Assembly: GCF_013618475.1 (NCBI RefSeq)
Contig: NZ_JABJVN010000007.1
Location: 237,313-301,312, forward strand
Length of the DNA: 64,000 bases
Direction: 5' to 3'
Origin: Saccharibacillus deserti
Lineage (GTDB): Bacteria; Bacillota; Bacilli; Paenibacillales; Paenibacillaceae
Positions 10,933-18,982 of this stretch are shown piece after piece. The notes below the pieces were generated by a model. It was given only the letters and a program-made list of their open reading frames with translations. It made no database searches and was not told the origin of the DNA. Each line of letters opens with the position of its first letter. Within the stretch, counting starts at the first letter, position 1. The translations under genes were made by a program, and so were the position numbers.

Positions 10933-11847
10933 ATGACCCTGGTATCCATGAAAGAGATGCTGGAGCGGGCGAAAAAGCAGCGGTACGCCGTCGGCCAGTT
11001 TAACGTGAACGGTTTGTCCTGGGTGCACGCGATTCTGGACGGGGCGCAGGAAGAACACGCCCCGGTCATCGTCGCGGCGTCGGACCGGCTGATCGATTTC
11101 CTAGGCGGATATCGGCTCGTCGCGAACATGGTGCGGACGCTGGCCGAAGAAAAAGGCATAACCGTTCCGGTGGCGCTGCATCTGGATCACGGCAAAAGCG
11201 TGGAAAGCTGCTTCCGGGCGATCGACGCGGGCTTTACGTCCGTCATGTACGACGGATCGCATGATCCGATCGGGATCAACATCCGCGATACGAGAAAAGT
11301 CGTCGAATACGCGATGGCACACGGCGTTACGGTCGAAGCGGAAGTCGGCACCGTCGGCGGGATGGAAGACGGCTTGATCGGCGGCATCTCTTACGCGGAT
11401 CTCGGCGAATGCGTCCGTATCGTCCGGGAGACCGGCATCGACGCGTTAGCCGCGGCGCTCGGCTCGGTGCACGGCAAATACGTCGGCGAGCCGAAGCTCG
11501 GCTTCGCGGAGATGGAAACGATCTCGAAAGCCGTCGGCGTGCCGCTTGTGCTGCACGGGGCGTCGGGCATTCCGACGCATCAGCTCCATCGGGCGATCGA
11601 GCTCGGACACGCGAAGGTCAATATCAACACGGAATGCGTGACCGTCTGGTCCGAGCAGCTGCGCCGTACGTTGGCGGAAGACGCGGAGACGACCGAGCCG
11701 CGAAAGATTCTGACGCCGGCGAGGGACGCGATCCGTGAAGCGGTACGCGAGAAAATCCGCGAATTCGGCTCGGGCGGCCGCGCGGACTCGGCGGCCGCGG
11801 CACCGATAGAAGCGCTGGAAAGCACCGGCACGCAGCCGCTGGCGTAA
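10933..11847 (+). CDS. iolJ: Class II aldolase, 2-deoxy-5-keto-gluconate 6-phosphate
   Basis: This fructose-bisphosphate-aldolase class II family protein (304 aa) would split the IolC product into dihydroxyacetone phosphate and malonic semialdehyde. Zn-ligand motifs are ALHLDHGKS, VEAEVGTVGG, GSVHGKY and VLHGASGIP, with KVNINTE near the end. The likely start is ATG 10933; an in-frame GTG at 10924 lies inside the GGAGGTGGAGG ribosome site. The C terminus has an unremarkable Ala-rich tail. Confidence 0.9.
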   Translation: MTLVSMKEMLERAKKQRYAVGQFNVNGLSWVHAILDGAQEEHAPVIVAASDRLIDFLGGYRLVANMVRTLAEEKGITVPVALHLDHGKSVESCFRAIDAGFTSVMYDGSHDPIGINIRDTRKVVEYAMAHGVTVEAEVGTVGGMEDGLIGGISYADLGECVRIVRETGIDALAAALGSVHGKYVGEPKLGFAEMETISKAVGVPLVLHGASGIPTHQLHRAIELGHAKVNINTECVTVWSEQLRRTLAEDAETTEPRKILTPARDAIREAVREKIREFGSGGRADSAAAAPIEALESTGTQPLA

Positions 11848-11941
11848 CCCGGGCACGGAGGCCGCCGCCCGGCCCCGACCGGATAGAAACCGGGGTCGGC
11901 ATCCGGCGCCATACATAAAACGTCGTCCAAATCCGAAAAAG

Positions 11942-11985
11942 ACCCGTAGGCACAGGAAGCGATTTCCTGTGCCTACGGGTCTTTT
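11942..11985. terminator. Bidirectional terminator iolJ / deoR-like gene
   Basis: A perfect 17-bp stem (11942-11958 with 11964-11980) has a 5-nt loop. CTTTT follows on the plus strand and CTTTTTC on the minus strand. It lies between two convergent genes and probably serves both. Confidence 0.85.
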
Positions 11986-12059
11986 AGGCGTCCGGCGGCT
12001 AGAGCGAGGGCCTGTCGCGGGAGATGTTTTTTTGTTCGGCGAGCGCGCCCGCATAAAGC

Positions 12060-12812
12060 TTAGGGAGTCACGATCTTGATCCGATGCTCTCGGGCGTACT
12101 GCGCATAGGCATCGCTCGGCATGCTGTTCGTCACCAAATAATCGATATCGCTCAGCGAACAGTAAGTGGTCAGCGCGTACTTGTCGAATTTGCTGTCATC
12201 GATCATCAGGAACACGTTCAGGCTTTTTTGCACGACCATGCTTTTGAGATCCGTTTCCAAGGGCGAGGAGTTGGTCACGCCGTTGGTGAGCGAGATGCCT
12301 GTCGAAGCGACGAACGCTTTATTGATATTGTATTTTTTCAATAGCTCGATGCTCTGGAACCCGACGAAGGAATCCGTTTTGCGTTCGAACATGCCGCCCG
12401 TCGAGAAAATGGTCAGCCCCGGATAAGGCTTGGCCTGATGGATAAAATCGAAGTTGTTGGTGACGACGGTGAGCTGCTTTTGGCTGATATATGGCAGAAT
12501 TTCGAGCGTCGTCGTGCCGGAATCGATAAAGACGACGTCTCCGTCTTCCACGAACTGCGCCGCCAGGCGGCCGATCTCCTGTTTCTTGGTCAAGTTTCGG
12601 TCTTTGCGTTCGTCGAACACGATCAAGGTGGAATGGTTGACCGAGACCCCGCCGTATACTTTGCGCAGAACGCCGGAATCGACGAGGTCCTTCACGTCGC
12701 GTCGGATGGTATTCATCGATACGCCGAAATGCTCGACCAATTCCTCCAGCGAGACGGACTCGTGTTCGAAAACGTATTCCTTGATTTGGTTAATGCGCTG
12801 CGATTTGATCAT
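12060..12812 (-). CDS. DeoR-family regulator, second IolR-like paralogue
   Basis: This 250-aa protein has the same layout as the IolR gene at 3286-4035: DeoR HTH (VSLEELVEHFGVSMNTIRRD), IFIDSGTTT phosphate-binding turn, and the KKYNINKAF...TGISLTNGVTNSSPLE region. It converges on iolJ. Start at 12812 with TTAGGAG 8 nt upstream. A paralogue flanking the operon suggests a second input signal or control of another locus. Its operator and ligand are unknown. Confidence 0.85.
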   Translation of the reverse strand: MIKSQRINQIKEYVFEHESVSLEELVEHFGVSMNTIRRDVKDLVDSGVLRKVYGGVSVNHSTLIVFDERKDRNLTKKQEIGRLAAQFVEDGDVVFIDSGTTTLEILPYISQKQLTVVTNNFDFIHQAKPYPGLTIFSTGGMFERKTDSFVGFQSIELLKKYNINKAFVASTGISLTNGVTNSSPLETDLKSMVVQKSLNVFLMIDDSKFDKYALTTYCSLSDIDYLVTNSMPSDAYAQYAREHRIKIVTP

Positions 12813-13148
12813 TTATGCGTCTCCTAAGAAGGAATTTTGTGAGATGTTGATAAAGTTCGTCTTCCCTTTATTCTATACGCAAAACGTTAAAACCAAAAGA
12901 GAAAGCGCATAAATAGTTTATCGAATAGCAAAAAAATGAGGAATTGCAGATAAATGTTTTGCTAAGTGTTGGGCAAGTGTGCAGGAATCTATTGAAGGAA
13001 TAAAGCATGATTCTGGAAGTTTGACGAAAAGAAAGGGGAGAACGCGGGAATTCGTGCGGATTTTGCCTGCCGGCTCCCGTTGCTGCGATAATAAGGAACG
13101 AAAAGCCGCCTCTGCCGGACCGAAACCGTCAGATCGAAAGAAGTCTGC
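12813..13148. promoter_or_regulatory. Intergenic region with possible promoter and IolR-type site of the second DeoR gene
   Basis: On the minus strand a weak promoter (TTTTGG at 12898-12893, 17-nt spacer, TAGAAT at 12875-12870) precedes the DeoR gene. The plus-strand 11-mer AAACCAAAAGA (12890-12900) matches WRAYCAADARD at all 11 positions and overlaps that -35. I see nothing else supportable in this stretch. Confidence 0.35.
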
Positions 13149-13542
13149 ATGAACATCTACAACAACCCTTCCGGGGAAGCTTATAACCGGTTGATCGATG
13201 ATGCGACGGAGGTCTGCGAGACGTTTTCGCTGGTGGACGCCCGGGCGCCCGGAGGCATGATCTGCTCGAAGCCCGTTTGATGTTAAGGGGAGCCAATCAG
13301 CCGGATTAAGACAAAATGTACGGCGGTTACCGCCATGCCCGGCTGCCCCAGCCGGATTCCGACCGGGAAGGCCTTCCCGAAAACGATCGGATCGCCGCGC
13401 TTCAGGCCTTTTACCTGAAGGTGTTGGAGGCCAACGTCTCGATGCCCGGCGTATCGGACCTGATTTCTGGGATGACCTGGACGCCGAAGAAATCGTCGAT
13501 CGGACTTCGGCATACCGTCCGATCGTCCTTTCGCCCGGCTGA
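13149..13542 (+). pseudogene. Decayed gene of unknown family
   Basis: Three coding-like pieces in different frames follow each other. An ATG-started piece (13149-13281, MNIYNNPSGEAYNRLIDDA) ends in TGA. A middle piece from 13316 reads ALQAFYLKVLEANVSMPGVSD. A third from 13465 reads FWDDLDAEEIVDRTSAYRP and stops at 13542. Their order and composition suggest one ancestral protein with at least two frame losses. I do not recognise the family. Confidence 0.5.
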
Positions 13543-13574
13543 ATCGGAATGACGACCGGCCTGGCGGGGCAGCC

Positions 13575-14039
13575 TTATTCTGCCTCGCCGGCTTCGTGCC
13601 GGCAGCGCCGCAGATCGATACGGCCGCCCAGGCCGAATTCGACGCCTTCGGCTTCCAGACGCTTCCGCTGCTCGCTTCCGCCTCCGGCTTCGTCCAGCGC
13701 AATCTCGCCGCGGATATTAACGACCCGGTGCCAGGGAAGCCCGTATTTGCGGCTGAGGGAATGCAGGATACGCACGACCTGGCGCGCGCCGCGCGGGCTT
13801 CCCGCCGCGGCAGCAACTTGGCCGTAGCTCATGACCCGCCCGCGGGGAATGGAGCGGATCGTTTCGACGACGGCGCGGGTAAAAGGCGCAAGGTCCGCCA
13901 GTTCGTCTTCGGCGGCTTTTTTGCCGTTCTTTTCGTCCTTGGCCGAACTTGCCGCTGCTGCGCTTGCCTCGTCCGCCGCCGCCAGATCTTTCAGAAACTC
14001 CGCGTCGAACTCGGCGCGAAGCTTTTCTTGATCATTCAT
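13575..14039 (-). CDS. Alkyltransferase-like (ATL) DNA-binding protein
   Basis: The C-terminal ~105 residues are the DNA-binding domain of O6-alkylguanine alkyltransferases. Y72 (in VMSYGQVA) and the Arg finger R86 (in GARQVVR) are visible, but the active site reads PWHR, with W103 in place of the acceptor Cys. This is the mark of ATL proteins, which bind alkylated bases and pass them to nucleotide excision repair instead of removing the alkyl group. The first ~45 residues are an Ala/Lys/Glu-rich extension that ATLs do not usually have. AAAGGA precedes the start; the ytxJ remnant is 39 bp upstream. Confidence 0.88.
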   Translation of the reverse strand: MNDQEKLRAEFDAEFLKDLAAADEASAAAASSAKDEKNGKKAAEDELADLAPFTRAVVETIRSIPRGRVMSYGQVAAAAGSPRGARQVVRILHSLSRKYGLPWHRVVNIRGEIALDEAGGGSEQRKRLEAEGVEFGLGGRIDLRRCRHEAGEAE

Positions 14040-14078
14040 AATCAGGTTCCTTTCTGATCGGAAAAAGGTTCGCGCCGT

Positions 14079-14385
14079 TCAAGCTTTCGGAATCCGCGCG
14101 TTGACTTGCTGCTCGATCTGCTCGTAGCTGATGTTCCCATGCGAGGCGTGCCAGAGCACTTCTCCGCCCCGGATAAGCAGAATTTGCGGCGATTCGTGTT
14201 TGACGCCAAGATTGCCTTCGATCGCGTTCGATACGGGTCGGGATTCAATCGCTTTGAATCCTTTGAAAGCGGCCCCGCTGATCGGACAGGCCATACCGTG
14301 CTTGAGCAGCGGAGCGTTCGCCGGATTGCTTCAGCAGGGCTTCCCATTGTTCGGTCGAGTCGATCTCCAAATTATTTGGTTTCAT
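14079..14385 (-). pseudogene. ytxJ: Frameshifted ytxJ (bacillithiol-type redox protein)
   Basis: The C-terminal part (KHGMACPISGAAFKGFKA, ESPQILLIRGGEVLWHASHG) is clearly a YtxJ/monothiol bacilliredoxin-like protein with one Cys. The N-terminal part (from ATG 14385, STEQWEALLKQSGERS) is in another frame; the break lies near 14295-14305, just before KHG. No good ribosome site precedes 14385. Either the gene is inactive or one base is miscalled. Confidence 0.65.
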
Positions 14386-14495
14386 GTAAGTTAGGCTGCT
14401 TCCGCATGTTATGATAACGGAAGAGAACGAGATCCGCCAGCCCGGTTTACCGTGCGGGCGGACGATCATCAAGAAATCCCGGGAGGAGAATCATC

Positions 14496-15383
14496 ATGAC
14501 TGACAAAAACCGGACCCGCATCCTGGCGGCGGCCGCCGCTGCCGGGTTGCTGCTGAGCGTGACGCCGGCTTACGCTTTTTCGGATATCAAAGATGGCAAG
14601 CAGGCGGCCATCGTGCAGTCGCTGCAGGATAAAGGGCTGATTAAAGGCGTCAGCGCCGACAAATTCGCCCCGAATGCCAAACTGACGAACGTGCAGGCCG
14701 TGAAGCTGATCGTCAACGCGATCGGTCTGGATTCGGCCAAAAAGAAAACCGACGCGCCGTCCTGGTTCCGGTCGGTGCCTCAGGACGCTTGGTATGCCGG
14801 AGCGCTGAAAACGGCACTGGAGCGCGGCATCGTGATCGACGGCACCTGGGATGCGAACGCGGTGCCGACGCGGCAGCAGTTTGCCAAACTGCTGTACCTC
14901 GGGCTGCTGCAAAAAGGAAACTATGCCAACGTCAGCAAATATACGTCGATCGCCGATGCCAAGCAGATCGCTTCGAAGAACCGGGTGGCGGTCGAGTATC
15001 TGCTGCTGACGAAAGTCGCGTCGCTCGACGGCAAAAAAAACTTCCGTCCGACGGCGGCGATCACCCGCATGGAAGCGGCGGAAATGATCTATAACGCCGA
15101 ACGCATGGTCAATAAAAGTTATGCGTCTTCGGACAAAGCGACGGTAACGTACAAAGTCGAGAACGCCGACCCGGAGTTCAATAAAGTCACGCTGACTCGC
15201 GGCAATCTGCCGGGCGCGGGCTACGGGTTGAAAATCCGCCGGATCGAATTCGTGTCCGACACGGAAGCGGTCATCACGTACGCGCCTACGTCCCCGTCTT
15301 CTGGCGGATCCGGCACGACGTACCCGGCCAGCGCGGTTGTCTACGTGCCCGTCGTATACGACATTACCGTCAAAGCGGAATAG
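14496..15383 (+). CDS. Secreted S-layer homology (SLH) domain protein
   Basis: A 295-aa protein with a signal peptide (KNRTR, hydrophobic Ala/Leu core, cut near AYA-F). Three SLH-like repeats follow: FSDIKDGKQAAIVQSLQDKG...GVSADKF, a second with WYAGALKTALERGIVIDG, and a third with VAVEYLLLTKVASLDG...FRPTAAITRMEAAEM. The last ~85 residues have a Ser/Gly/Thr-rich stretch. SLH repeats bind pyruvylated wall polymer, so it is probably surface-held. GGGAGGAG precedes the ATG. Confidence 0.88.
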   Translation: MTDKNRTRILAAAAAAGLLLSVTPAYAFSDIKDGKQAAIVQSLQDKGLIKGVSADKFAPNAKLTNVQAVKLIVNAIGLDSAKKKTDAPSWFRSVPQDAWYAGALKTALERGIVIDGTWDANAVPTRQQFAKLLYLGLLQKGNYANVSKYTSIADAKQIASKNRVAVEYLLLTKVASLDGKKNFRPTAAITRMEAAEMIYNAERMVNKSYASSDKATVTYKVENADPEFNKVTLTRGNLPGAGYGLKIRRIEFVSDTEAVITYAPTSPSSGGSGTTYPASAVVYVPVVYDITVKAE

Positions 15384-15398
15384 GAGAACCGGAGCGGT

Positions 15399-15847
15399 TG
15401 GTGGCATGACGGTGTTCCGGAAGCGTATGGCCGGGCGCTGCGCAATCCGGACGTCGATCCGGCATCTGCACTCGGGCGGTTTTACCGCCATGCGGAAGAC
15501 TCGCCGACGTTTCGGAGCCGGAATCGCGAAATTTACCAGATCTGCTGGTTCGCGTCGAATACGGATGGTGAATCGTCGGTGCGCAGCGCTCCCTAAATGC
15601 TCGGTTTGCGGGAAGGGTACATTCCGCTGGACGGCTTCAAGGGAGAAGGCGGCTGTTGGCATACCCGCGCAACAGGCGAGGTTGCCGATGTATCCTTGGG
15701 CGAACCGCTTCGGGGCTGAACTCCGGCGGCGGCCGTCCGCGACAGGCCGATTCCAACGCTTTTCTGGAACGGTTTTTCGAGCTGGAAGAGCCCGGACGGT
15801 TGTTTTCCGATCCGACGAAAGTCAATTTTGAAAATGAAAGAAAATGA
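15399..15847 (+). pseudogene. Decayed gene of unknown family
   Basis: One frame reads WWHDGVPEAYGRALRNPD...REIYQICWFASNTDG up to a TAA at 15594, then continues REGYIPLDGFKGEGGCWHTR to a TGA at 15717. A different frame then gives SNAFLERFFELEEPGRLFSD to the stop at 15847. A clean terminator follows directly, so this was once a functional gene. The family is not recognised. Confidence 0.5.
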
Positions 15848-15855
15848 TGCATTGT

Positions 15856-15900
15856 GCAAAAAAAAGTCCGCGAAACTCTGTTTCATCGGACTTTTTTTGC
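15856..15900 (+). terminator. Terminator of the decayed gene
   Basis: The stem joins GCAAAAAAAAGTCCG (15856-15870) to CGGACTTTTTTTGC (15887-15900). The T-run lies in the 3' arm, so it may act in both directions. Confidence 0.75.
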
Positions 15901-15958
15901 GCCTAAAATACCGTAATAGCGCTATTTGTAAGAAGAAAATTAAAATTGAAAATATTTC

Positions 15959-16021
15959 TTGACCCCTGTCTGTTCTGTCATATATAATTCAAAAGCAAAG
16001 TTTAAAACAAATGTTTTAAAC
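15959..16021 (+). promoter_or_regulatory. Promoter and palindromic operator of the ABC-2 permease
   Basis: TTGACC (15959-15964), an 18-nt spacer and TATAAT (15983-15988) form a good vegetative promoter. Directly downstream, around the start point, is a perfect 10+2+10 palindrome at 16000-16021: GTTTAAAACA, AA, TGTTTTAAAC. The TetR-family gene at 17410 is the obvious candidate to bind it. Confidence 0.65.
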
Positions 16022-16070
16022 AATAGTTTAATCGGAATCCGCAGAGCGGAACCGGGAATAGGAGAACCGT

Positions 16071-17228
16071 ATGGGACAGGTATTCAAAGCTTTCTTGAAG
16101 CTGCCGACAACCAAGGTGGGGATGATTACCGCCGTGCTGTTTCAGCTGATTTTCACCGTAATATGGATGACGGGGTACCAGGGAATGACGGATCGGATCG
16201 ACCGTCTGAACGTTGCGATCGTAAACGGGGACGAGCGGATGGGCGCGGCAATCGTGCAGAATCTGAAAGAAAATCTGCCGGTCGGCGTCAAGACGGATAT
16301 GACGCTTGCCGAAGCGCAGGACATGCTGCAAAATCGCGAGGTGCAGATGATCGTCGAGATTCCGGCGGATTTCGCATCCGCGGCGCAGTCGCAGGAACCG
16401 GCGGTACTGAACTATTTTATCAACGAGTCCAACCCGGTCATGATCAAGAACATGATGACTTCGGTCGCGGACACCATCACGGCGGGCGTCAACAAACAGG
16501 CGATCGCGGGAGGCCTGACGGGTATCCTGTCGACTCAGGGCAAACTGCCGGCGGAAGCGGCGCAGACTGCGGCGGGCGTCCTGTCCGAGCGCGTCGTGTC
16601 CAACGTCGAGTCGGTCAATGTCGTTGAAGGGATGAACAACCAGATGGTGCCGATGATGATGGTGCTGGCTTCGTACGTCGGTGCCATGATCATGGGACAG
16701 AACTTCCAGGTCTCGTCGATGGCGCTTGGCGCCCGCTTCGGCCGCTGGCAGCGGATGGCGGTCCGCCTGGTCGTAACGGCCGCCGCATCGGTAGTCGTCT
16801 CGCTCGTCGGCACGTCGCTCGTCGCGGCGTTCGGCGGACAGATGGCACACGGCTTCCTCGCACTCTGGGGCTTCCAGGCCCTGTTCCTGCTGACCTTCAT
16901 GTTCGTGGCCCAGATGTTCCTGTTCCTGTTCGGAATGGCGGGCATGCTGTTCAACATTCTGGTGCTGTCGGTGCAGCTCGTCTCGTCCGGCGCGATGATG
17001 CCGCGCGAGCTTCTGCCGGACTTCTATCAGAGCATCGGCAGCATCTTCCCGGCCACCTATGCGGTCGACGGACTGATGAATACGCTGTTCGGCGGACCAA
17101 GCGCCGGCGGAGACGCCGCTGCGCTGCTGCTGATCCTGGCCGCCGCTCTGGTGCTGATCGTCGGTTCGACGGCGCTTCGCCGCGACAAGGCCCCCGTGCC
17201 TCCGGTTGTAGCGGCAGCCGAAGCATAA
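16071..17228 (+). CDS. ABC-2 type membrane permease (YhgE/DUF3533-like)
   Basis: A 385-aa protein with one N-terminal membrane helix, a ~170-residue extracytoplasmic domain (RLNVAIVNGDE..., LPVGVKTDMTLAEAQDML) and five more helices in the C-terminal half, ending in ALRRDKAP. This is the ABC-2/YhgE-Pip type layout of exporters for lipids or drugs. No ATPase gene is adjacent. TAGGAG precedes the ATG. Repression by the downstream TetR protein is inferred. Confidence 0.8.
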   Translation: MGQVFKAFLKLPTTKVGMITAVLFQLIFTVIWMTGYQGMTDRIDRLNVAIVNGDERMGAAIVQNLKENLPVGVKTDMTLAEAQDMLQNREVQMIVEIPADFASAAQSQEPAVLNYFINESNPVMIKNMMTSVADTITAGVNKQAIAGGLTGILSTQGKLPAEAAQTAAGVLSERVVSNVESVNVVEGMNNQMVPMMMVLASYVGAMIMGQNFQVSSMALGARFGRWQRMAVRLVVTAAASVVVSLVGTSLVAAFGGQMAHGFLALWGFQALFLLTFMFVAQMFLFLFGMAGMLFNILVLSVQLVSSGAMMPRELLPDFYQSIGSIFPATYAVDGLMNTLFGGPSAGGDAAALLLILAAALVLIVGSTALRRDKAPVPPVVAAAEA

Positions 17229-17276
17229 TGGTATGATTGAGATCTGAGCGTACGGAACACAAGAACGAAGCATGCC

Positions 17277-17307
17277 AGGCCGCCGCGGATGCGGCGGCCT
17301 TTTTTTG
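17277..17307 (+). terminator. Terminator after the permease gene
   Basis: A perfect 10-bp GC stem (17277-17286 with 17291-17300) has a GGAT loop and seven T. Confidence 0.9.
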
Positions 17308-17409
17308 AAGCGTCAATCGACCGGGATCGAAGCGTCGGAGCGCTGGACTTCGGTATATTCCGCGCGCCGTTACGCAGACGATTTCTAACGGGAGAAGGAG
17401 CGCATGGGC

Positions 17410-18105
17410 ATGGAAGAAGAACACGTAAAAGCAAGAATCGTACGGGCGGCCAAAAAGCTGACGGCGCAAAAAGGATTCGAAGCGACGACCGTGCGGGAGA
17501 TCTGCGCGGAAGCCTGCGCCAATCTGTCGCTCGTCTCCTACTATTACGGAGGCAAGGAGCACGTGTACGAAGCGGTGCTGGATGCGTTTATTCCGATCGG
17601 CGAAGCAAGCCGGATTCTGGAAGAGATGCAGCTGGAGCCGGTCGAAGGCATCTGCACGATGGTGCGGGAAATCGTGCTGTTTCGCAGCGCCGATCCCGAA
17701 ATCTCGCGCATTATCCATCAGGAGATGGTCCGGCAGACGCCCCGCACGGCACTTGTCCAACAGCGGGTAATGCCGGCCTGGAAGCTGATTCGCGGATTTT
17801 TGGGAACAGGGCGGGAACAGGGCGACTTCCATTTCCGTTCGCTGGACATGACCATGGTGCAGCTGCTCGGGAGCGTGCTGTTCGGGGATAACCGGAGCGG
17901 ACTGACCCCGATCATGGCGGAAGAGTTTCCGGATACGGAGACTCAAATCGAAGATGTGCTGACCTTCATCCTCCGCGGGATCGGTTACACGGGAGATGTG
18001 CGTTTTGCGGGCGAACCGATCCTGCAGCGTCTGAAGATCGACGAAGCTTCGTGCTGCGAGTCGGCGGATCGGGGCACTCCGGAGAATCCGGACGGGGAGG
18101 AGTGA
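17410..18105 (+). CDS. TetR/AcrR-family regulator
   Basis: The N-terminal TetR helix-turn-helix (KGFEATTVREICAEACANLSLVSYYYGGKE) is followed by an all-helical ligand domain of the CerR/YbiH-like type; total ~231 aa. AAGGAG is 3 nt from the ATG at 17404 but 9 nt from the one at 17410, so 17410 is preferred. It probably represses the permease at 16071 through the palindrome at 16000-16021. Confidence 0.85.
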   Translation: MEEEHVKARIVRAAKKLTAQKGFEATTVREICAEACANLSLVSYYYGGKEHVYEAVLDAFIPIGEASRILEEMQLEPVEGICTMVREIVLFRSADPEISRIIHQEMVRQTPRTALVQQRVMPAWKLIRGFLGTGREQGDFHFRSLDMTMVQLLGSVLFGDNRSGLTPIMAEEFPDTETQIEDVLTFILRGIGYTGDVRFAGEPILQRLKIDEASCCESADRGTPENPDGEE

Positions 18106-18114
18106 GCGGACGGT

Positions 18115-18711
18115 ATGAATACATGGGAACAACTATCCGCCAAGCTGCCGGGCGGCCCGCTTCCCTGGATCGTTCTTGGTACGCTGCTTCTTCTGCTTCT
18201 GCTCGCGCTTCGGCTGGCCGCGCTGCGCCGGCGCCGGATACTTCGCCAGCTCGATCCGCGCCGGATCACGCTCAAGGATATCGACGGCATGCTGGACGGA
18301 TCCGACTTCGAGCGCTATCTGCACCGGCTGTTCGGCGAACTCGGCTACCGCGAAGTACGCAAGACGACCGCAAGCGGGGATTTCGGCGCGGATCTGGTGT
18401 TTGAAGATCGCTACGGGGCGAGAACCGTGCTTCAGGCCAAACGTTACGCGATGAGCAATCCGGTAGGTTTGTCGGCGGTGCAGGAAGTCTACGGCTCCAT
18501 GCGCGTATACGGGGCGCAGCGCGCGGTCGTGCTGACGTCCGGCCGATATACGGCCGCGTGCCGCAAACTCGCCGCCTACAACGGCGTCGTGCTGCTCGAC
18601 CGCGAAGATCTGGCAGAGATCATCGCGGCGTTCAAATCCAGGAAGCCGGAAGATGCGATGGAGACCATCGAACGCGAGCCGGAAGACGCCCCGGACGAGC
18701 TGCGGATATAA
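18115..18711 (+). CDS. Membrane-anchored Mrr-like restriction endonuclease fold protein
   Basis: A 198-aa protein with one N-terminal transmembrane helix followed by a basic stretch and a DUF2034/Mrr catalytic domain: GSDFERYLHRLFGELGY, GDFGADLVF (metal-binding Asp), VLQAKRY (the QxK catalytic element) and VGLSAVQEVYGSM. Such proteins are thought to cut foreign or damaged DNA near the membrane. It starts 9 bp after the TetR gene; co-transcription is likely but a shared function is not evident. Confidence 0.82.
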   Translation: MNTWEQLSAKLPGGPLPWIVLGTLLLLLLLALRLAALRRRRILRQLDPRRITLKDIDGMLDGSDFERYLHRLFGELGYREVRKTTASGDFGADLVFEDRYGARTVLQAKRYAMSNPVGLSAVQEVYGSMRVYGAQRAVVLTSGRYTAACRKLAAYNGVVLLDREDLAEIIAAFKSRKPEDAMETIEREPEDAPDELRI

Positions 18712-18751
18712 GCCGGCTTGCGTCATCGCTTCTCTAGCGAATAGGACTTTC

Positions 18752-18797
18752 CGGACAAAAAAGGACCTCCCTTTACCGGGAGGTCCTTTTTTGTCCG
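18752..18797. terminator. Bidirectional terminator
   Basis: A perfect 20-bp inverted repeat (18752-18771 with 18778-18797) has a TTTACC loop. A six-T run sits in the 3' arm and a six-A run in the 5' arm. Confidence 0.9.
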
Positions 18798-18859
18798 CAA
18801 AAAGATCGATTCAGCGAGAAACAGCGAAAACCTACGTGTTCACAATTTGGACACATTTT

Positions 18860-18914
18860 TTTAAGCCGCGATTAAAGTCCGTTTAAGTTTCTTTTATGTT
18901 TTCCGGCCTATAGT
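18860..18914 (+). promoter_or_regulatory. Possible Pho box and promoter of the Gld-type ABC operon
   Basis: Four T-rich hexamers are spaced exactly 11 bp apart: TTTAAG (18860), ATTAAA (18871), TTTAAG (18882) and TTTATG (18893). A -10-like TATAGT follows at 18909-18914. The geometry matches Bacillus PhoP core sites (TTHAYA repeats with 5-nt spacers, about -22 to -60), though each hexamer has one or two mismatches. The operator at 44419 has the same layout. Confidence 0.4.
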
Positions 18915-18982
18915 GAGGAAAGTTTGGACGCCTGCTTGCAGGCCTAGGCTCTACATAAAGAACGAAGAAGGGATGAAGCGCA

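Noticed and set aside
13575..14039. Active O6-methylguanine-DNA methyltransferase
   Set aside because: The acceptor Cys is replaced by Trp (PWHR), so suicidal alkyl transfer is not possible.
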